A stretch of 64,000 nucleotides of DNA. Source: Sediminicoccus sp. KRV36. GTDB taxonomy: Bacteria > Pseudomonadota > Alphaproteobacteria > Acetobacterales > Acetobacteraceae. The stretch spans positions 434,001 to 498,000 of the forward strand of contig NZ_CP085081.1 in assembly GCF_023243115.1 (NCBI RefSeq), read 5' to 3'. A program made the translations under genes and the position numbers. The notes under the pieces were generated by a model. That model saw nothing but the letters and a program-made list of their open reading frames with translations, made no database searches and had not been told where the DNA came from. Below, piece after piece: positions 8,085-17,372 of this stretch (position 1 is its first letter; each line of letters opens with the position of its first letter).

Positions 8085-8720
8085 ATGGGCTATGTGATTC
8101 TGGGTTGGGATGGTGAGGATGCCGAGGCGCCGGCCCGCCGCGCCGCTGTGCGTGAACGCCACCTCAAGGTCATCACCGCCTGGGCGGCGGCCGGGCGCCT
8201 CAACCTGGCCGTGCCGCTGTTCCGCGCCGATGGCAGCGCCGCCGGCTCCATCATGATCCTCAATGACGAGGATGAGGTGGGGGCGCGCGAATATCTGCTG
8301 GAGGAGCCCTTCGCGCGGGAGGGCGTCTGGCTCAGCTACCAGATGCGGCCCTATCGCATCGCGCCCATGAACTATCAGCCCTTGCCCTCCGGCCCGGCGC
8401 CGAGTGCCATGACGCATTGCGTCGTCATCGCCGAGGATGCGGAGAATTCCCTCGAACGCCGCATGGCCGTGCGCGAGCCGCATATGCGGCGCGTGCAGGG
8501 CTTTGCCGAGGATGGCACCATGGCCTGCGGCGGGGCGCTGCTGGGCCCCAAGGGCGGGATGATCGGCTCCATCGCCATCACCCGCCACCCGACGGAGGCG
8601 GCTGCGCGCGCCTGGTGGGCGGATGACCCTTATGTGCAGCATGGCGTCTGGCACAATCTGCGCTTCTTCCCGACGCGCTTCGCGCCCTTGCCCTACGTGC
8701 CGCTGCCGCGCCCCGCATGA
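8085..8720 (+). CDS. Protein with two tandem YCII-type domains
   Basis: A 211-residue protein made of two ferredoxin-like YCII-related repeats. Each has a family-like R-x-x-x-R-x-x-H-x-x-x-x start (RRAAVRERHLKVI and RRMAVREPHMRRV), a GAL/PL-x-x-x-x-G-x-x-x-GS strand and a final D-P-x-x-x-x-G-V-W pattern. The conserved histidine is present in both. YCII proteins are poorly characterised; most are single-domain. The start at 8085 is chosen because upstream residues in the same frame do not fit the fold and a G-rich stretch lies nearby. It overlaps the next gene by 4 bases. Confidence 0.82.
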   Translation: MGYVILGWDGEDAEAPARRAAVRERHLKVITAWAAAGRLNLAVPLFRADGSAAGSIMILNDEDEVGAREYLLEEPFAREGVWLSYQMRPYRIAPMNYQPLPSGPAPSAMTHCVVIAEDAENSLERRMAVREPHMRRVQGFAEDGTMACGGALLGPKGGMIGSIAITRHPTEAAARAWWADDPYVQHGVWHNLRFFPTRFAPLPYVPLPRPA

Positions 8721-9103
8721 GCCGCCTGGTCGAATATGCCGAAGCCCCGGCCGAGGTGCGCGCGGTGTTCGACGACATCAAGGCGAAGCGCGGCGTCGCG
8801 GATGTGAACAACTTCTGGAAGGCCTTGGCGGTGCACCCGCCCACGCTGGCGCGGGTCTGGGCCAATCTGCAGGAGGTGATGGCGCCCGGCGCGCTCGATC
8901 CGCTCACCAAGGAGATGCTGTATCTCGCGGTGAGTGCGACGGCCGGCTGCCAGTATTGCGTCGCCTCGCACACGGCGGCGGCGCGGGCCAAGGGGATGGA
9001 TGCGGCGATGCATGGCGAGCTGCTCGCGGTCATCGCCATGGCCGCCGAGACCAATCGCCTCGCGGAGGCGCTGCGCGTTCCGGTGGATCCGCAATTCCAG
9101 TGA
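8717..9103 (+). CDS. Carboxymuconolactone decarboxylase/AhpD-family protein
   Basis: A 128-residue all-helical protein with the AhpD-like redox signature CQYCVASHTAAAR, giving a CxxC pair and a nearby His. Members act as alkylhydroperoxidase-type reductants or as lactone decarboxylases; the CxxC and the DPLTKEMLYLAVS segment favour the peroxidase-related group. It is sandwiched between the YCII and EamA genes with 4-base overlaps on both sides, pointing to one small operon. Confidence 0.87.
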   Translation: MSRLVEYAEAPAEVRAVFDDIKAKRGVADVNNFWKALAVHPPTLARVWANLQEVMAPGALDPLTKEMLYLAVSATAGCQYCVASHTAAARAKGMDAAMHGELLAVIAMAAETNRLAEALRVPVDPQFQ

Positions 9104-9936
9104 CGGCCATGCTGGCGGGCCTCGGCGCGCTGCTGCTCTGGGCATTTCTGGCATTGCTCTCGACGCTGGCGCAGGGCCTGCCGCCGCTGCAATTGACGGC
9201 GATGAGCTTCGCGGTGGCCGCGGCGATCGGCCTACTGGTCGTGGCGCTGCGCGGGGAGTGGCAGGCGCTGCATCAAAGGCCGCTGGTCTGGGCGCATGGC
9301 GTGGGCGGGCTGTTTGGCTATCACGCGCTGTATTTCGCTGCCCTGGCGCATGCGCCGGCGGTGGAGGCCAATCTGCTGAACTACCTTTGGCCGCTGCTCA
9401 TCGTGCTGCTTTCCGCGCCGCTCCTCGGGCTGCGGCTGGGATCGCGCCGCCTGGCCGGCGTGGCGCTGGGCTTTGCCGGTTGCGCGCTGCTGCTGGGTGG
9501 TGGCGCCCGCTTCCCCGCTGAGGCGTGGTTCGGCTTTCTCTGCGCCCTGGCGGCGGCCCTGGTCTGGGCGCTGTATTCGGTCATCGCCAAGCGCCTCGCG
9601 GATGTGCCGACCGGGGCGGTGGCCGGCTTCTGCGCCGGCGCCGCGCTGCTGGCGCTGCTGGCGCATCTGGCCTTCGAGCCGAGCGTGATGCCGGATGCGC
9701 GGCAGGCGCTGGCCGTGCTGCTGCTCGGCCTGGGCCCGGTGGGGGCCGCGTTTTTCCTATGGGACCTCGGCATGAAGCGGGGCGATCCGCGCCTGCTCGG
9801 CACGCTGGCCTATGCGGTGCCGGTGGCCTCCACGCTGCTGCTGATCATGGCGGGGGCGGGCGGCTTCACCTGGCAGCTTGGCCTCGCATTGCTGCTGGTG
9901 GCGGGGGGCGGCTGGCTGGCCGCCACCGCGCGCTGA
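9100..9936 (+). CDS. EamA/DMT-superfamily transporter
   Basis: A 278-residue inner-membrane protein with about ten hydrophobic helices arranged as two EamA repeats (the second starts near FGFLCALAAALVWALYSV). The substrate cannot be told from the sequence; relatives export amino acids or metabolites. The GTG at 9100 overlaps the stop of the preceding gene (GTGA); ATG 9109 is a good alternative start. The open frame extends far upstream but that part is a shadow of the AhpD-like and YCII genes. Confidence 0.85.
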   Translation: MTAMLAGLGALLLWAFLALLSTLAQGLPPLQLTAMSFAVAAAIGLLVVALRGEWQALHQRPLVWAHGVGGLFGYHALYFAALAHAPAVEANLLNYLWPLLIVLLSAPLLGLRLGSRRLAGVALGFAGCALLLGGGARFPAEAWFGFLCALAAALVWALYSVIAKRLADVPTGAVAGFCAGAALLALLAHLAFEPSVMPDARQALAVLLLGLGPVGAAFFLWDLGMKRGDPRLLGTLAYAVPVASTLLLIMAGAGGFTWQLGLALLLVAGGGWLAATAR

Positions 9937-10050
9937 CGCGATGGAACGACGACATTACATTACGGTCACCCCGCGAACAGATCGGTTGACTCCCGGCGCG
10001 CTCCCGACGGACCATCCGCGTCTCAAAAGCAAGGCTGAGGTAGGCAAAAC

Positions 10051-11079
10051 ATGATTTGGAATCGGCCCATCCGAGCCGCGTTGCTGGCTGCATGCGTGTC
10101 CCTCTTTGGAACGGCGGCGCAGGCCGGCCCGACCCTGGATCAGATCCGCGCGCGGGGCACCCTGGTTTGCGGCATCCACACCGGCGTCGCCGGTTTCGCG
10201 CTGCCGGACAGCCGCGGCACCTGGCAGGGCTTCGACGTGGATCTCTGCCGCGGTCTTGCGGTTGCGATCTTCAACGATGTCACCAAGGTGCGCTTCGTGC
10301 CGATGTCGTCCTCGACGCGCTTCACCGCGCTCGGCTCGGGCGAGATTGACGTGCTGTTCCGCACCTCGACCCAGACCATGCTGCGCGACACCACGCTCGG
10401 CCTGCGCCATGTGACGACTTATTTCTATGACGGCCACGGCTTCCTCGTGCGCAACAGCCTCGGCGTGCGTCAGGTGCGTGAGATGAACGGCGCCACCATC
10501 TGCCTCATCCAGGGCACCACCAATGAGCAGGTCACGGCGGATTACTTCCGCAGCGTGAACGTGCCCTTCCGCCCGGTGGTGTTCGAGCGCACAGACCAGG
10601 CTGCGGCCGCGCTGCAGGCCGGCCGTTGCGACAGCTTCGGCTCCGATGCCTCGCAGCTTGCCGCCGTGCGCTCCACCATGCAGAACCCGCGCGACTGGAC
10701 AGTGCTGCCGGAGCGGTTCAGCAAGGAGCCCTACGCGGCCTATGTCCGCCGCGGCGATGATGACTGGTTCGAGCTGGTTCGCTGGTACACCACCGCCGTC
10801 ATCGAAGCCGAGGAGCAGGGCATCACCTCCGCCAATGCCGAGCAGATGCGCCGCACCAGCACCAACCCCAACACGCGCCGCCTGCTCGGCGTGACACCGG
10901 AACTGGGTCAGGCGCTGAAGCTTGATCCGGCCTGGGCCTATAATGTGATCCGCGCCATCGGCAATTATGGTGAACTCTATGAGCGCACCATGGGCGAAGC
11001 CACGCCGGTGGCGCTGCCGCGCGGGCCGAACAACCTCTGGACCAATGGCGGGCTGATGTACGCCCTGCCCATGCGTTGA
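10051..11079 (+). CDS. aapJ: Amino-acid ABC transporter substrate-binding protein, AapJ/BztA type
   Basis: A 342-residue periplasmic protein. The first 25 residues are a Sec signal peptide ending in AAQA before GPTLDQIRARG. The mature part has the SBP_bac_3 pattern of the general L-amino-acid binding proteins: LVCGIHTGVAGF, GFDVDLCRGLAVAIF, LGSGEIDVLFRTSTQTMLRDT and a GNYGELYERTMG tail. Partners AapQ, AapM and AapP are not in the window, so the gene is an orphan here. It has its own intergenic region upstream and a strong terminator downstream, consistent with a single-gene transcript. Confidence 0.92.
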   Translation: MIWNRPIRAALLAACVSLFGTAAQAGPTLDQIRARGTLVCGIHTGVAGFALPDSRGTWQGFDVDLCRGLAVAIFNDVTKVRFVPMSSSTRFTALGSGEIDVLFRTSTQTMLRDTTLGLRHVTTYFYDGHGFLVRNSLGVRQVREMNGATICLIQGTTNEQVTADYFRSVNVPFRPVVFERTDQAAAALQAGRCDSFGSDASQLAAVRSTMQNPRDWTVLPERFSKEPYAAYVRRGDDDWFELVRWYTTAVIEAEEQGITSANAEQMRRTSTNPNTRRLLGVTPELGQALKLDPAWAYNVIRAIGNYGELYERTMGEATPVALPRGPNNLWTNGGLMYALPMR

Positions 11080-11120
11080 CCTGACCACCCCTGGCGCCCC
11101 GCAAGGCGCCAGCCGAATAC

Positions 11121-11155
11121 AGCCCCTCCGCCCGCAAGGCCGGAGGGGCTTTTCG
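11121..11155 (+). terminator. Rho-independent terminator after aapJ
   Basis: A perfect 10-bp stem pairs AGCCCCTCCG (11121-11130) with CGGAGGGGCT (11141-11150) around a 10-base loop, followed by a short T-rich tract. It lies between the convergent aapJ and 11170-11943 genes. Confidence 0.88.
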
Positions 11156-11169
11156 TTGGGGCCGCCAGG

Positions 11170-11943
11170 CTACAGCGTGAAGAGGCGGCCTTCCTGCGGC
11201 ATCCGGTCCTGGATCCCGAATTGGCGCAGCGCGCGCCAATAGCTCACCGGATTGCTGGCCAGCACCGGCTTGCCGATCTCCTGCTCCGCGGCCCGCGCCA
11301 CGCCCGCAAAGGGCAGCCCGGTGCCGACCTGGATGATCACCTCCACCTCGGCCGTGTTCAGCTCCGTCAACGCCCCGCGCAGCCGGTCCAGCGGCATCCG
11401 CCCGATCGAGGCGGGGCTTGGCGCGCGCAGCCCGATGAGGCGCACCACATCATGCCCGGCTTCCTCGAAAAGCCGGCGCGCGGCGGCATCGCCCACCGGC
11501 AGGAAGGGCGTCAGCAATCCGATGCGCACGGGGCGCCCGAACAGCGCATCCAGCGCGGCAAGAATCGCGGAGGAATAATCCGTGACGCCGCAGCCCAGGC
11601 GCTCCGCCACATTGCGGATCAGCGCCGCGCCGGCCGTGCCGCCGCCGACGAAATTCTCCACCATCACGCCCAGGATCACATGATCCGGCCGGCAGGGGGC
11701 CAGCGTGTCCACCGCCCCCATCAGGCCCGAGACCATGGCGGCGCGGACCGCCAGCGTATCCGCGTCCGCCGCGACGCGCTGCTCGGGGTTGGCGATGCGC
11801 GCATGGGCATTGACCACGCCCCCGGACGCGCCGCCGGGCCGCAGCCCGTCCATCTCGGCCTGGACCGCCGTGTTGGTCGCGGGGGCGACCACGCCCATGA
11901 TGCAGCGATAGCCCAATGTATCGCGTGGGTTGATCTCATCCAT
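11170..11943 (-). CDS. Asp/Glu racemase superfamily protein, maleate isomerase-like
   Basis: A 257-residue protein resembling maleate cis-trans isomerases and arylmalonate decarboxylases: an N-terminal PATNTAVQAEMDGL segment (family: P-S-x-N-T), a RIGLLTPF strand starting the second half, and a final strand plus KPVLASNPVSYWRALR helix. The two catalytic cysteines are not evident. The first site reads GVMVENFVGGG and the second reads QVGTGLPFAG where relatives have Cys. The remaining cysteines fall elsewhere. It may be a non-Cys subfamily with different chemistry. It is the last gene on the minus strand after the metal efflux locus, with only 5 bases between. Confidence 0.72.
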   Translation of the reverse strand: MDEINPRDTLGYRCIMGVVAPATNTAVQAEMDGLRPGGASGGVVNAHARIANPEQRVAADADTLAVRAAMVSGLMGAVDTLAPCRPDHVILGVMVENFVGGGTAGAALIRNVAERLGCGVTDYSSAILAALDALFGRPVRIGLLTPFLPVGDAAARRLFEEAGHDVVRLIGLRAPSPASIGRMPLDRLRGALTELNTAEVEVIIQVGTGLPFAGVARAAEQEIGKPVLASNPVSYWRALRQFGIQDRMPQEGRLFTL

Positions 11944-11948
11944 GGGCG

Positions 11949-14900
11949 CTACGGTAGCACACCGGCCGCCTGGTTCACCCGGGAGCGCGCCCGGCTGGCC
12001 GCGATGGTCGCCTGGCCTTCGTCATTCGCCGCTTCCAGGCGCAATTGCCGCACGCGGAACAGGTCGAAAGTGCCGGTCTCACCGGCGCGGAAGGCGCGGA
12101 GCGCGATGCCCTCCTGCTCATTCGCGACGGAGAGGCGCTGGCGCGCGATGCGCTGGGCAGCCTCGGCCGCGCGCAGAGCGGCCTGGGCGCGGGCGGTGCC
12201 GGCTTCCACCGCGCGCTGGGCCTGGGCCAATTCCGCGGTGGCGCGCGTCACCTCGCTCTCCGCTTCGGCACGGCGTGGCGCATTGCGCCCCTCCGTGCCG
12301 AGCGGGATGCGGAAGCGCAGGCCCAGGCTGGTGGTCTCGTTCATGCCGGAACCTGCTTCCTGCCGGCCAAAGAGGCCAAGCTCCGGATTGTCACGCGGGG
12401 TGGCGCCGACCAGGCGCTGGCGGGATTCGGCATTGGCCAGGGCAGCCTCGGCCGTCAGCAGGCTGGGGTGGCGCCCGCCCCGTCGCAGGGCTTCCACAGG
12501 CAGGTTCGGCTCCAGCCCGCCGGTCAGGGTGCGATAGGCGGCAAGCGTCTGTGCGGCTGCTGCGTCCGCCTGGGCCAAGGCCAGCTCGGCGCCCAGCGTT
12601 TCGTTTCGCGCCAGCAGCGCCTCGGTCGGCGGGATATCGCCCAGCTCAGAGCGCCGCGTCACATCGCGTGCGATTTCCCGCGCGGTGTTCAGACGCTCGC
12701 GCGCCAGTTGCGCGGCGCGCCGCGCCTCGGCCGCGTCCCACCAGGCCTCCCGCAGCAGCCCCGCCACTTCGAGGCGGCGCAGGATCAGGCGGCTCTCGAA
12801 TTCCGCCACGGCGGTTTCCACCGTGCCCATCAGCGCGCCGCGCTGCCCGGGCAGCCAGATCGGCGCCGCGAATTCGAGGTCCAGCTCCCGCACTTCGCCA
12901 GGGCCGCGCGTCCCGGAACGCAGCGACCCCCCCAGCGCGGGCGATCCCGCGATGGGCGAGCGCGCCGTGGCACCGCGCGCCGCCGCCGCGTCACGCTGCG
13001 CTTCCAGCGTGCGATGCCCGGCATCGAGCGCCAGTGCCGCATCCAGATGGCGCGAGAGCTGGGCCTCGGCCATGCCGGGCATCAGCAGGGCCGCCATCAG
13101 GGCGGCCGTGGCCAGGGCCCGCACCCGCGGCAAGGCGAAACGCTCATAGAGGATGGGCAGCAGCACCAGCGTCAGCACCGTCGCCGTCACCAGCCCGCCA
13201 ATCACCACGATGGCCAGCGGCCGCTGGATCTCGCTGCCCGGGCCGGTCGCAAACAGGAAGGGGACAAGGGCGAGGGCCGCGATCATCGCCGTCAGCACCA
13301 CCGGCGTCATCCGGCGCTTGGCACCTTCGCGCACGGCCTGCTCCAGCGAGAGGCCTTCCTCGGCGATCAGCCGGTTGATGTAGCTGATCAGCACGACGCC
13401 ATTGAGCACGGCGATGCCGATCAACGTCAGGAACCCGACCGAAGCCGGCACCGAGATGAATTCCCCCGAGGCCCAGAGGGCGATGACCCCGCCGATCAGG
13501 GCGAAGGGCACGTTGCAGAAGACCAGCGTCGCCTGCCGCGCACTGCCGAAGGTCAGGTAGAGCAGCAGGAAGATCATCCCCAGGGCGATGGGCACCACGA
13601 TGGCCAGCCGCGCCTGGGCGCGCTGCTGGTTCTCGAATTGCCCGCCCCAGGCGAGACGGTAGCCCTGCGGGATCTGCACACGCTCCGCCACGCGGGCCTG
13701 CGCCTCCGCGACGAAGCCGCCGATATCGCGGCCACGCACATTGCTCAGCACGGTCGCGAAGCGTTCGGCCTGCTCGCGGATCACCTGCACGGCACCTTCC
13801 TCCTCACGGATCTCAGCGACCTGGCTGAGCAGCACGGTGCCGCCGGCGGGCAGGGCGATCTGCACCCGCGCCAGATCCGCGGCCGAACGCCGCAGCCCTT
13901 CCTCGCCACGCAGCAGCAGCGGGATGCGGCGGTCGCCCTCGAGCACGGTGCCGACGCCGCGCCCATCCACCCAGACGCGCAGCGCCTCCTGCACATCGCT
14001 GGCATTGAGGCCCAGCCGGCCGGCGGCCAGGCGGTCCACGCGGACGGTGAGGTATTTCATCCCCTCATTGCGCAAGGCGAAGACATCGGCGCTGCCGGAG
14101 ATGCCGCGCACTGCCTCGGCCACCTCACGGCCGATGCGGTTCAGCTCGGGGATATCCGGCCCTAAGACCTTGATGACCACATCGCCGCGCGCGCCGATGA
14201 TCATCTCCTGCACGCGCATGTCGATCGGCTGGCTGAAGGAGAAGCTGGTGCCCGGGAAACCGTCCAGCACCTGGCGCACCTGCTCCAGGATCCAGGGCGT
14301 GCCGCCGGCCGTGGCCTCGGCCCGCCAGGCTTCGGGCGGCGCCAGGGTGAAGAACATGTCCGTCTCGTTCAGGCCGACGGGGTCGATGCCCAGCTCATCA
14401 GCACCGGCGCGGGCCATGATGCCGCGGATTTCGGGCACGCGGGCCATGATCTCCCGCGCGATGCGCTGATCCGTCTCGGCCGCTTCCTCGACGCCGATGG
14501 TCGGGTGCTTGCGCACCGTCACCACGGGCGTGCCTTCATCCATCACGGGGATGAAGATGCTGCCGATCTGCGTGAAGGCGAGTGCCGCCAGCACCAACCC
14601 GATGCCCGCCGTCCCCGCGACGCGGAAGGGCCGCTGCATGGCCCATTCCAGGAAAGGGTCGTAGCCCGCATGCAGCTTGCGCACGAGCCAGGGCTCCTGC
14701 GTGTGGCCGCCCTTGAGCAGGAAGGCGCACATCACCGGCACCACGGTCAGCGCCAGGGTCAGCGCCGAGATCAGCGCGAAGGCGATGGTCAAGGCCACCG
14801 GGCCAAACAGCCGCCCCTCCAGCCCTTGCAGCGAGAGCAGCGGCACAAAGACCGCGATGATGATGATGACGCCCGAGACCAGGGGCACCATCACCTCCCG

Positions 14901-16208
14901 CGTGGCTTCCGCCGTGAAGCGGAGGCGCTGCGCCATGCTCATCTTCGCCACCGCATGCGTGCCGAAGCGATGCGCCGCGTTCTCCACCACCACCACCGCG
15001 CAATCCACCAGCAGGCCGATGGCGATGGCAAGCCCGCCGAGCGACATGATGTTCGCCGAAAGCCCGAACTGCCGCATCAAGCCAAAGGTCACCAGCACCG
15101 CCAGCGGCAGGCTGAGCGAGACCACCAGCGCGGCCCGCCAATTCCCGAGGAACAGGATCAGCAGCACCACCACCAGCGCGATGGCCTCCAGCAGCACCTT
15201 CTGCACCGTCCAGACCGCCTTGCCGATGAGATCCGCGCGGTCATAGAACACGACGAGGTTCACCCCCTCCGGCAGGGCGCTCTGGATGGCCGGGAAACGC
15301 GCGCGCGCACCCTCCACGACCGAGCGCGCATTGGCGCCACGCAGCCCCAGCACGATGCCCCAGACGGCCTCGCCCTCGCCATCGCGCGTCACGACGCCGT
15401 TGCGGGGCAGGGCGCCGAAGCGCACATCCGCCACATCGGCCACGCGCACCACGCCGGCACTCCGCGCCAGCAGCACGATGGCACGCACATCCTCCAGCGT
15501 CTGGATGCGGCCTTCGGCGCGCACCAGCAGCGCTTCCTCGCCATCGCGGATGCGGCCCGCGCCGTCGTTGCGGTTGTTGCGCTCCAGCGCCTCCTCCAGC
15601 ATCGCGGTGCTGATGCCGCGCGCGGCCATGGCCGCGGGGTCGGGCACCACCTCATAGGTGCGGACGAAGCCGCCCAGCACGTTGATGTCGGCCACCCCGG
15701 GCACGGCGCGCAGTTGCGGCCGCACCACCCAGTCCATCAGCGTGCGCGCCTCGGTGGGGGAGAGATTTTCGCCTTCCAGCGTGAACATCAGCATCTCGGC
15801 CAGCGGCGTGATGATGGGGGCAAGGCCGCCCGAGACGCCGGAGGGAAGCTGGTCCTCCAGCTCGTTCAGCCGCTCATTCACCTGGGCACGGGCCCAGTAG
15901 ATATCGGTGCCCTCGGCGAATTCGAAGGTCATCAGCGTGACCGAGAAGCGCGTGACCGAGCGCATGAAGACCAGGTTCGGAATGCCGCGCATCGCGACTT
16001 CGACCGGGTTGGTGACGCGGCGTTCCAGCTCCTCCGGTGTCAGGCCCGGGGCGCGCATGGAGACGAGCACCTGCGTCGGTGCGACGTCGGGGAAGGCGTC
16101 GATCGGCAGGGTGCGGTAGGATTGGAAGCCCCAGAGCGCCAGGCCGAGGGCGCCGATGATCACCAGCAGGCGCTGCCGCAGCGCCGCATCGAGAAGTTTG
16201 CCGAGCAT
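11949..16208 (-). CDS. Heavy-metal RND efflux pump fused to a TolC-like outer-membrane factor
   Basis: A 1419-residue protein. Residues 1 to about 1030 are a CusA/CzcA-type HME-RND pump: FPDVAPTQV near the start, twelve transmembrane helices in two groups, large periplasmic loops, and a helix-4 motif GLAIAIGLLVDCAVVVVEN that lacks the LDFG sequence of zinc-type CzcA pumps. Residues about 1029-1049 look like a Sec signal peptide (Arg-containing start, ALATAALMAALLMPG core, AEA before Gln1050). Residues 1050-1419 are an outer-membrane factor of the CzcC/TolC type with long alanine-rich helices. Pump plus factor in one chain is known from some Bacteroidetes, but topology requires the tail to be exported. 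The adaptor gene upstream is broken. Confidence 0.88.
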   Translation of the reverse strand: MLGKLLDAALRQRLLVIIGALGLALWGFQSYRTLPIDAFPDVAPTQVLVSMRAPGLTPEELERRVTNPVEVAMRGIPNLVFMRSVTRFSVTLMTFEFAEGTDIYWARAQVNERLNELEDQLPSGVSGGLAPIITPLAEMLMFTLEGENLSPTEARTLMDWVVRPQLRAVPGVADINVLGGFVRTYEVVPDPAAMAARGISTAMLEEALERNNRNDGAGRIRDGEEALLVRAEGRIQTLEDVRAIVLLARSAGVVRVADVADVRFGALPRNGVVTRDGEGEAVWGIVLGLRGANARSVVEGARARFPAIQSALPEGVNLVVFYDRADLIGKAVWTVQKVLLEAIALVVVLLILFLGNWRAALVVSLSLPLAVLVTFGLMRQFGLSANIMSLGGLAIAIGLLVDCAVVVVENAAHRFGTHAVAKMSMAQRLRFTAEATREVMVPLVSGVIIIIAVFVPLLSLQGLEGRLFGPVALTIAFALISALTLALTVVPVMCAFLLKGGHTQEPWLVRKLHAGYDPFLEWAMQRPFRVAGTAGIGLVLAALAFTQIGSIFIPVMDEGTPVVTVRKHPTIGVEEAAETDQRIAREIMARVPEIRGIMARAGADELGIDPVGLNETDMFFTLAPPEAWRAEATAGGTPWILEQVRQVLDGFPGTSFSFSQPIDMRVQEMIIGARGDVVIKVLGPDIPELNRIGREVAEAVRGISGSADVFALRNEGMKYLTVRVDRLAAGRLGLNASDVQEALRVWVDGRGVGTVLEGDRRIPLLLRGEEGLRRSAADLARVQIALPAGGTVLLSQVAEIREEEGAVQVIREQAERFATVLSNVRGRDIGGFVAEAQARVAERVQIPQGYRLAWGGQFENQQRAQARLAIVVPIALGMIFLLLYLTFGSARQATLVFCNVPFALIGGVIALWASGEFISVPASVGFLTLIGIAVLNGVVLISYINRLIAEEGLSLEQAVREGAKRRMTPVVLTAMIAALALVPFLFATGPGSEIQRPLAIVVIGGLVTATVLTLVLLPILYERFALPRVRALATAALMAALLMPGMAEAQLSRHLDAALALDAGHRTLEAQRDAAAARGATARSPIAGSPALGGSLRSGTRGPGEVRELDLEFAAPIWLPGQRGALMGTVETAVAEFESRLILRRLEVAGLLREAWWDAAEARRAAQLARERLNTAREIARDVTRRSELGDIPPTEALLARNETLGAELALAQADAAAAQTLAAYRTLTGGLEPNLPVEALRRGGRHPSLLTAEAALANAESRQRLVGATPRDNPELGLFGRQEAGSGMNETTSLGLRFRIPLGTEGRNAPRRAEAESEVTRATAELAQAQRAVEAGTARAQAALRAAEAAQRIARQRLSVANEQEGIALRAFRAGETGTFDLFRVRQLRLEAANDEGQATIAASRARSRVNQAAGVLP

Positions 16209-16211
16209 GGT

Positions 16212-17319
16212 TCAGCCCCCATCCGCTTCGGAGAGCTCGGCCAGCAGCGCCAGGATGCCGCGCGTGGCGATCTGGTCCGTGGGGGCAAGGCCGCCGCGGA
16301 TCGAGGTGAATTGCGCCGTCTCGTTCAGCACCGTCACCGGCCGGGCGGTGAAGCCCGTGGGCGTCCGGATGAAGACCCAGCTTCGCTCGCGGTGGCGCAC
16401 CACGCTGCCGGCGGGCACGCGGTATTGTGGCATGCCATTGGCGCGCAGCTGGAGCGCGACCGTGACGGCCTGGCCGGGGCGCAGCCCCTCGGCCCCACGA
16501 TTCATCTCGGCCACTGCGGTCACACTTTGCGTGGCGGCATCGGCGGTGCGGCCGATGCGCAGCACGAAGCCCTCGGCCCCCTGGGCGGGAACCAGCACGC
16601 GGGCGTTCGCCTCCAGCGCCGGCGCGCGGGAGAGCGGCACCTGGATATTGATCCAGAGCGTGTTGAGATCACCAATGGTCATCAGCGGCGCGGCCCAGCA
16701 CGATGCCGGAGACCGGGCTGGTCACCGTCAGCCCCTGCTGGATGCGGCGGGTGCGGCGCAGCTCCGTCACCTCGGGTTCACTGAGGCCGAACAAGTTGAG
16801 CAATTGCGTGCGCTCATCCAGCGCGGCGGCGGCGCCGGTCGCTTCGGCGCGCGTGACGATGAGGCGGCGCTCGGCGATCACGCGTTCGCGGAACAGCTGC
16901 TCATCGCGGCGCAGCTTTTCCTGGGCGAGTTCCTGGGCGGTCGCTGCTTCCAGGAACAGGCGCTGCGCTTCCACCAGCTCCGTGCTGCGCAGCCGGGCGA
17001 CGGCCTGGCCCGCGCGCACCCGCTCATCGGGCGCCACGAACAGGCTTTCGATCAGCCCGGCGGCGGGGGCGGCGATGATGCGCAATTGAGTCGGCGGAAC
17101 CACCACCTGGGCGGGCAGCAGGATTTCCGACGGGCCGGTCTCCGGCTCCACCCGCCCAAGCTCGAAGCCGCCGGCGCGGAACTGCCGGTCATCCAGGCGG
17201 ATGGTGACGTCTGTCGTGGCGGGTGGGGATGGCGCCGGTTGGGCAAGGCCCGGCTGGGCCACAGCAAGGGCAAGCAGAAACAAGGGCGCGCAGAAGCTGC
17301 GCGCGATGACGGCGATCAT
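16212..17319 (-). pseudogene. HlyD/CusB-type periplasmic adaptor, split by frameshift
   Basis: Two minus-strand frames together make one RND adaptor. The 5' part (17319 to about 16672) has a signal peptide ending in GLAQ, a barrel-sandwich strand RIIAAPAAGLIESLFVAPDERV with the lipoyl-like turn, a coiled-coil hairpin, and SPVSGIVLGRAA, then stops. The 3' part (to 16212) resumes in another frame at PLMTIGDLNTLWINIQV and continues to a normal C-terminus. About a dozen residues that normally link these strands (the V-x-x-G-x-x-V stretch) are missing, so a small out-of-frame deletion fits better than a single-base error. The start at 17319 has GGAGAG six bases upstream. Three bases separate it from the pump gene. 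Confidence 0.8.
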
Positions 17320-17372
17320 CACAACTCTCCAAACATGCGAAATCTGGAGAGCGCACGGCTCAGCGCCCTGGT

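Noticed and set aside
11930..16784. Several plus-strand frames of 480-760 codons opposite the RND locus
   Set aside because: Compositions are His/Arg/Gln- or Ser/Arg-rich with no domain, while the minus strand encodes a clear RND pump.
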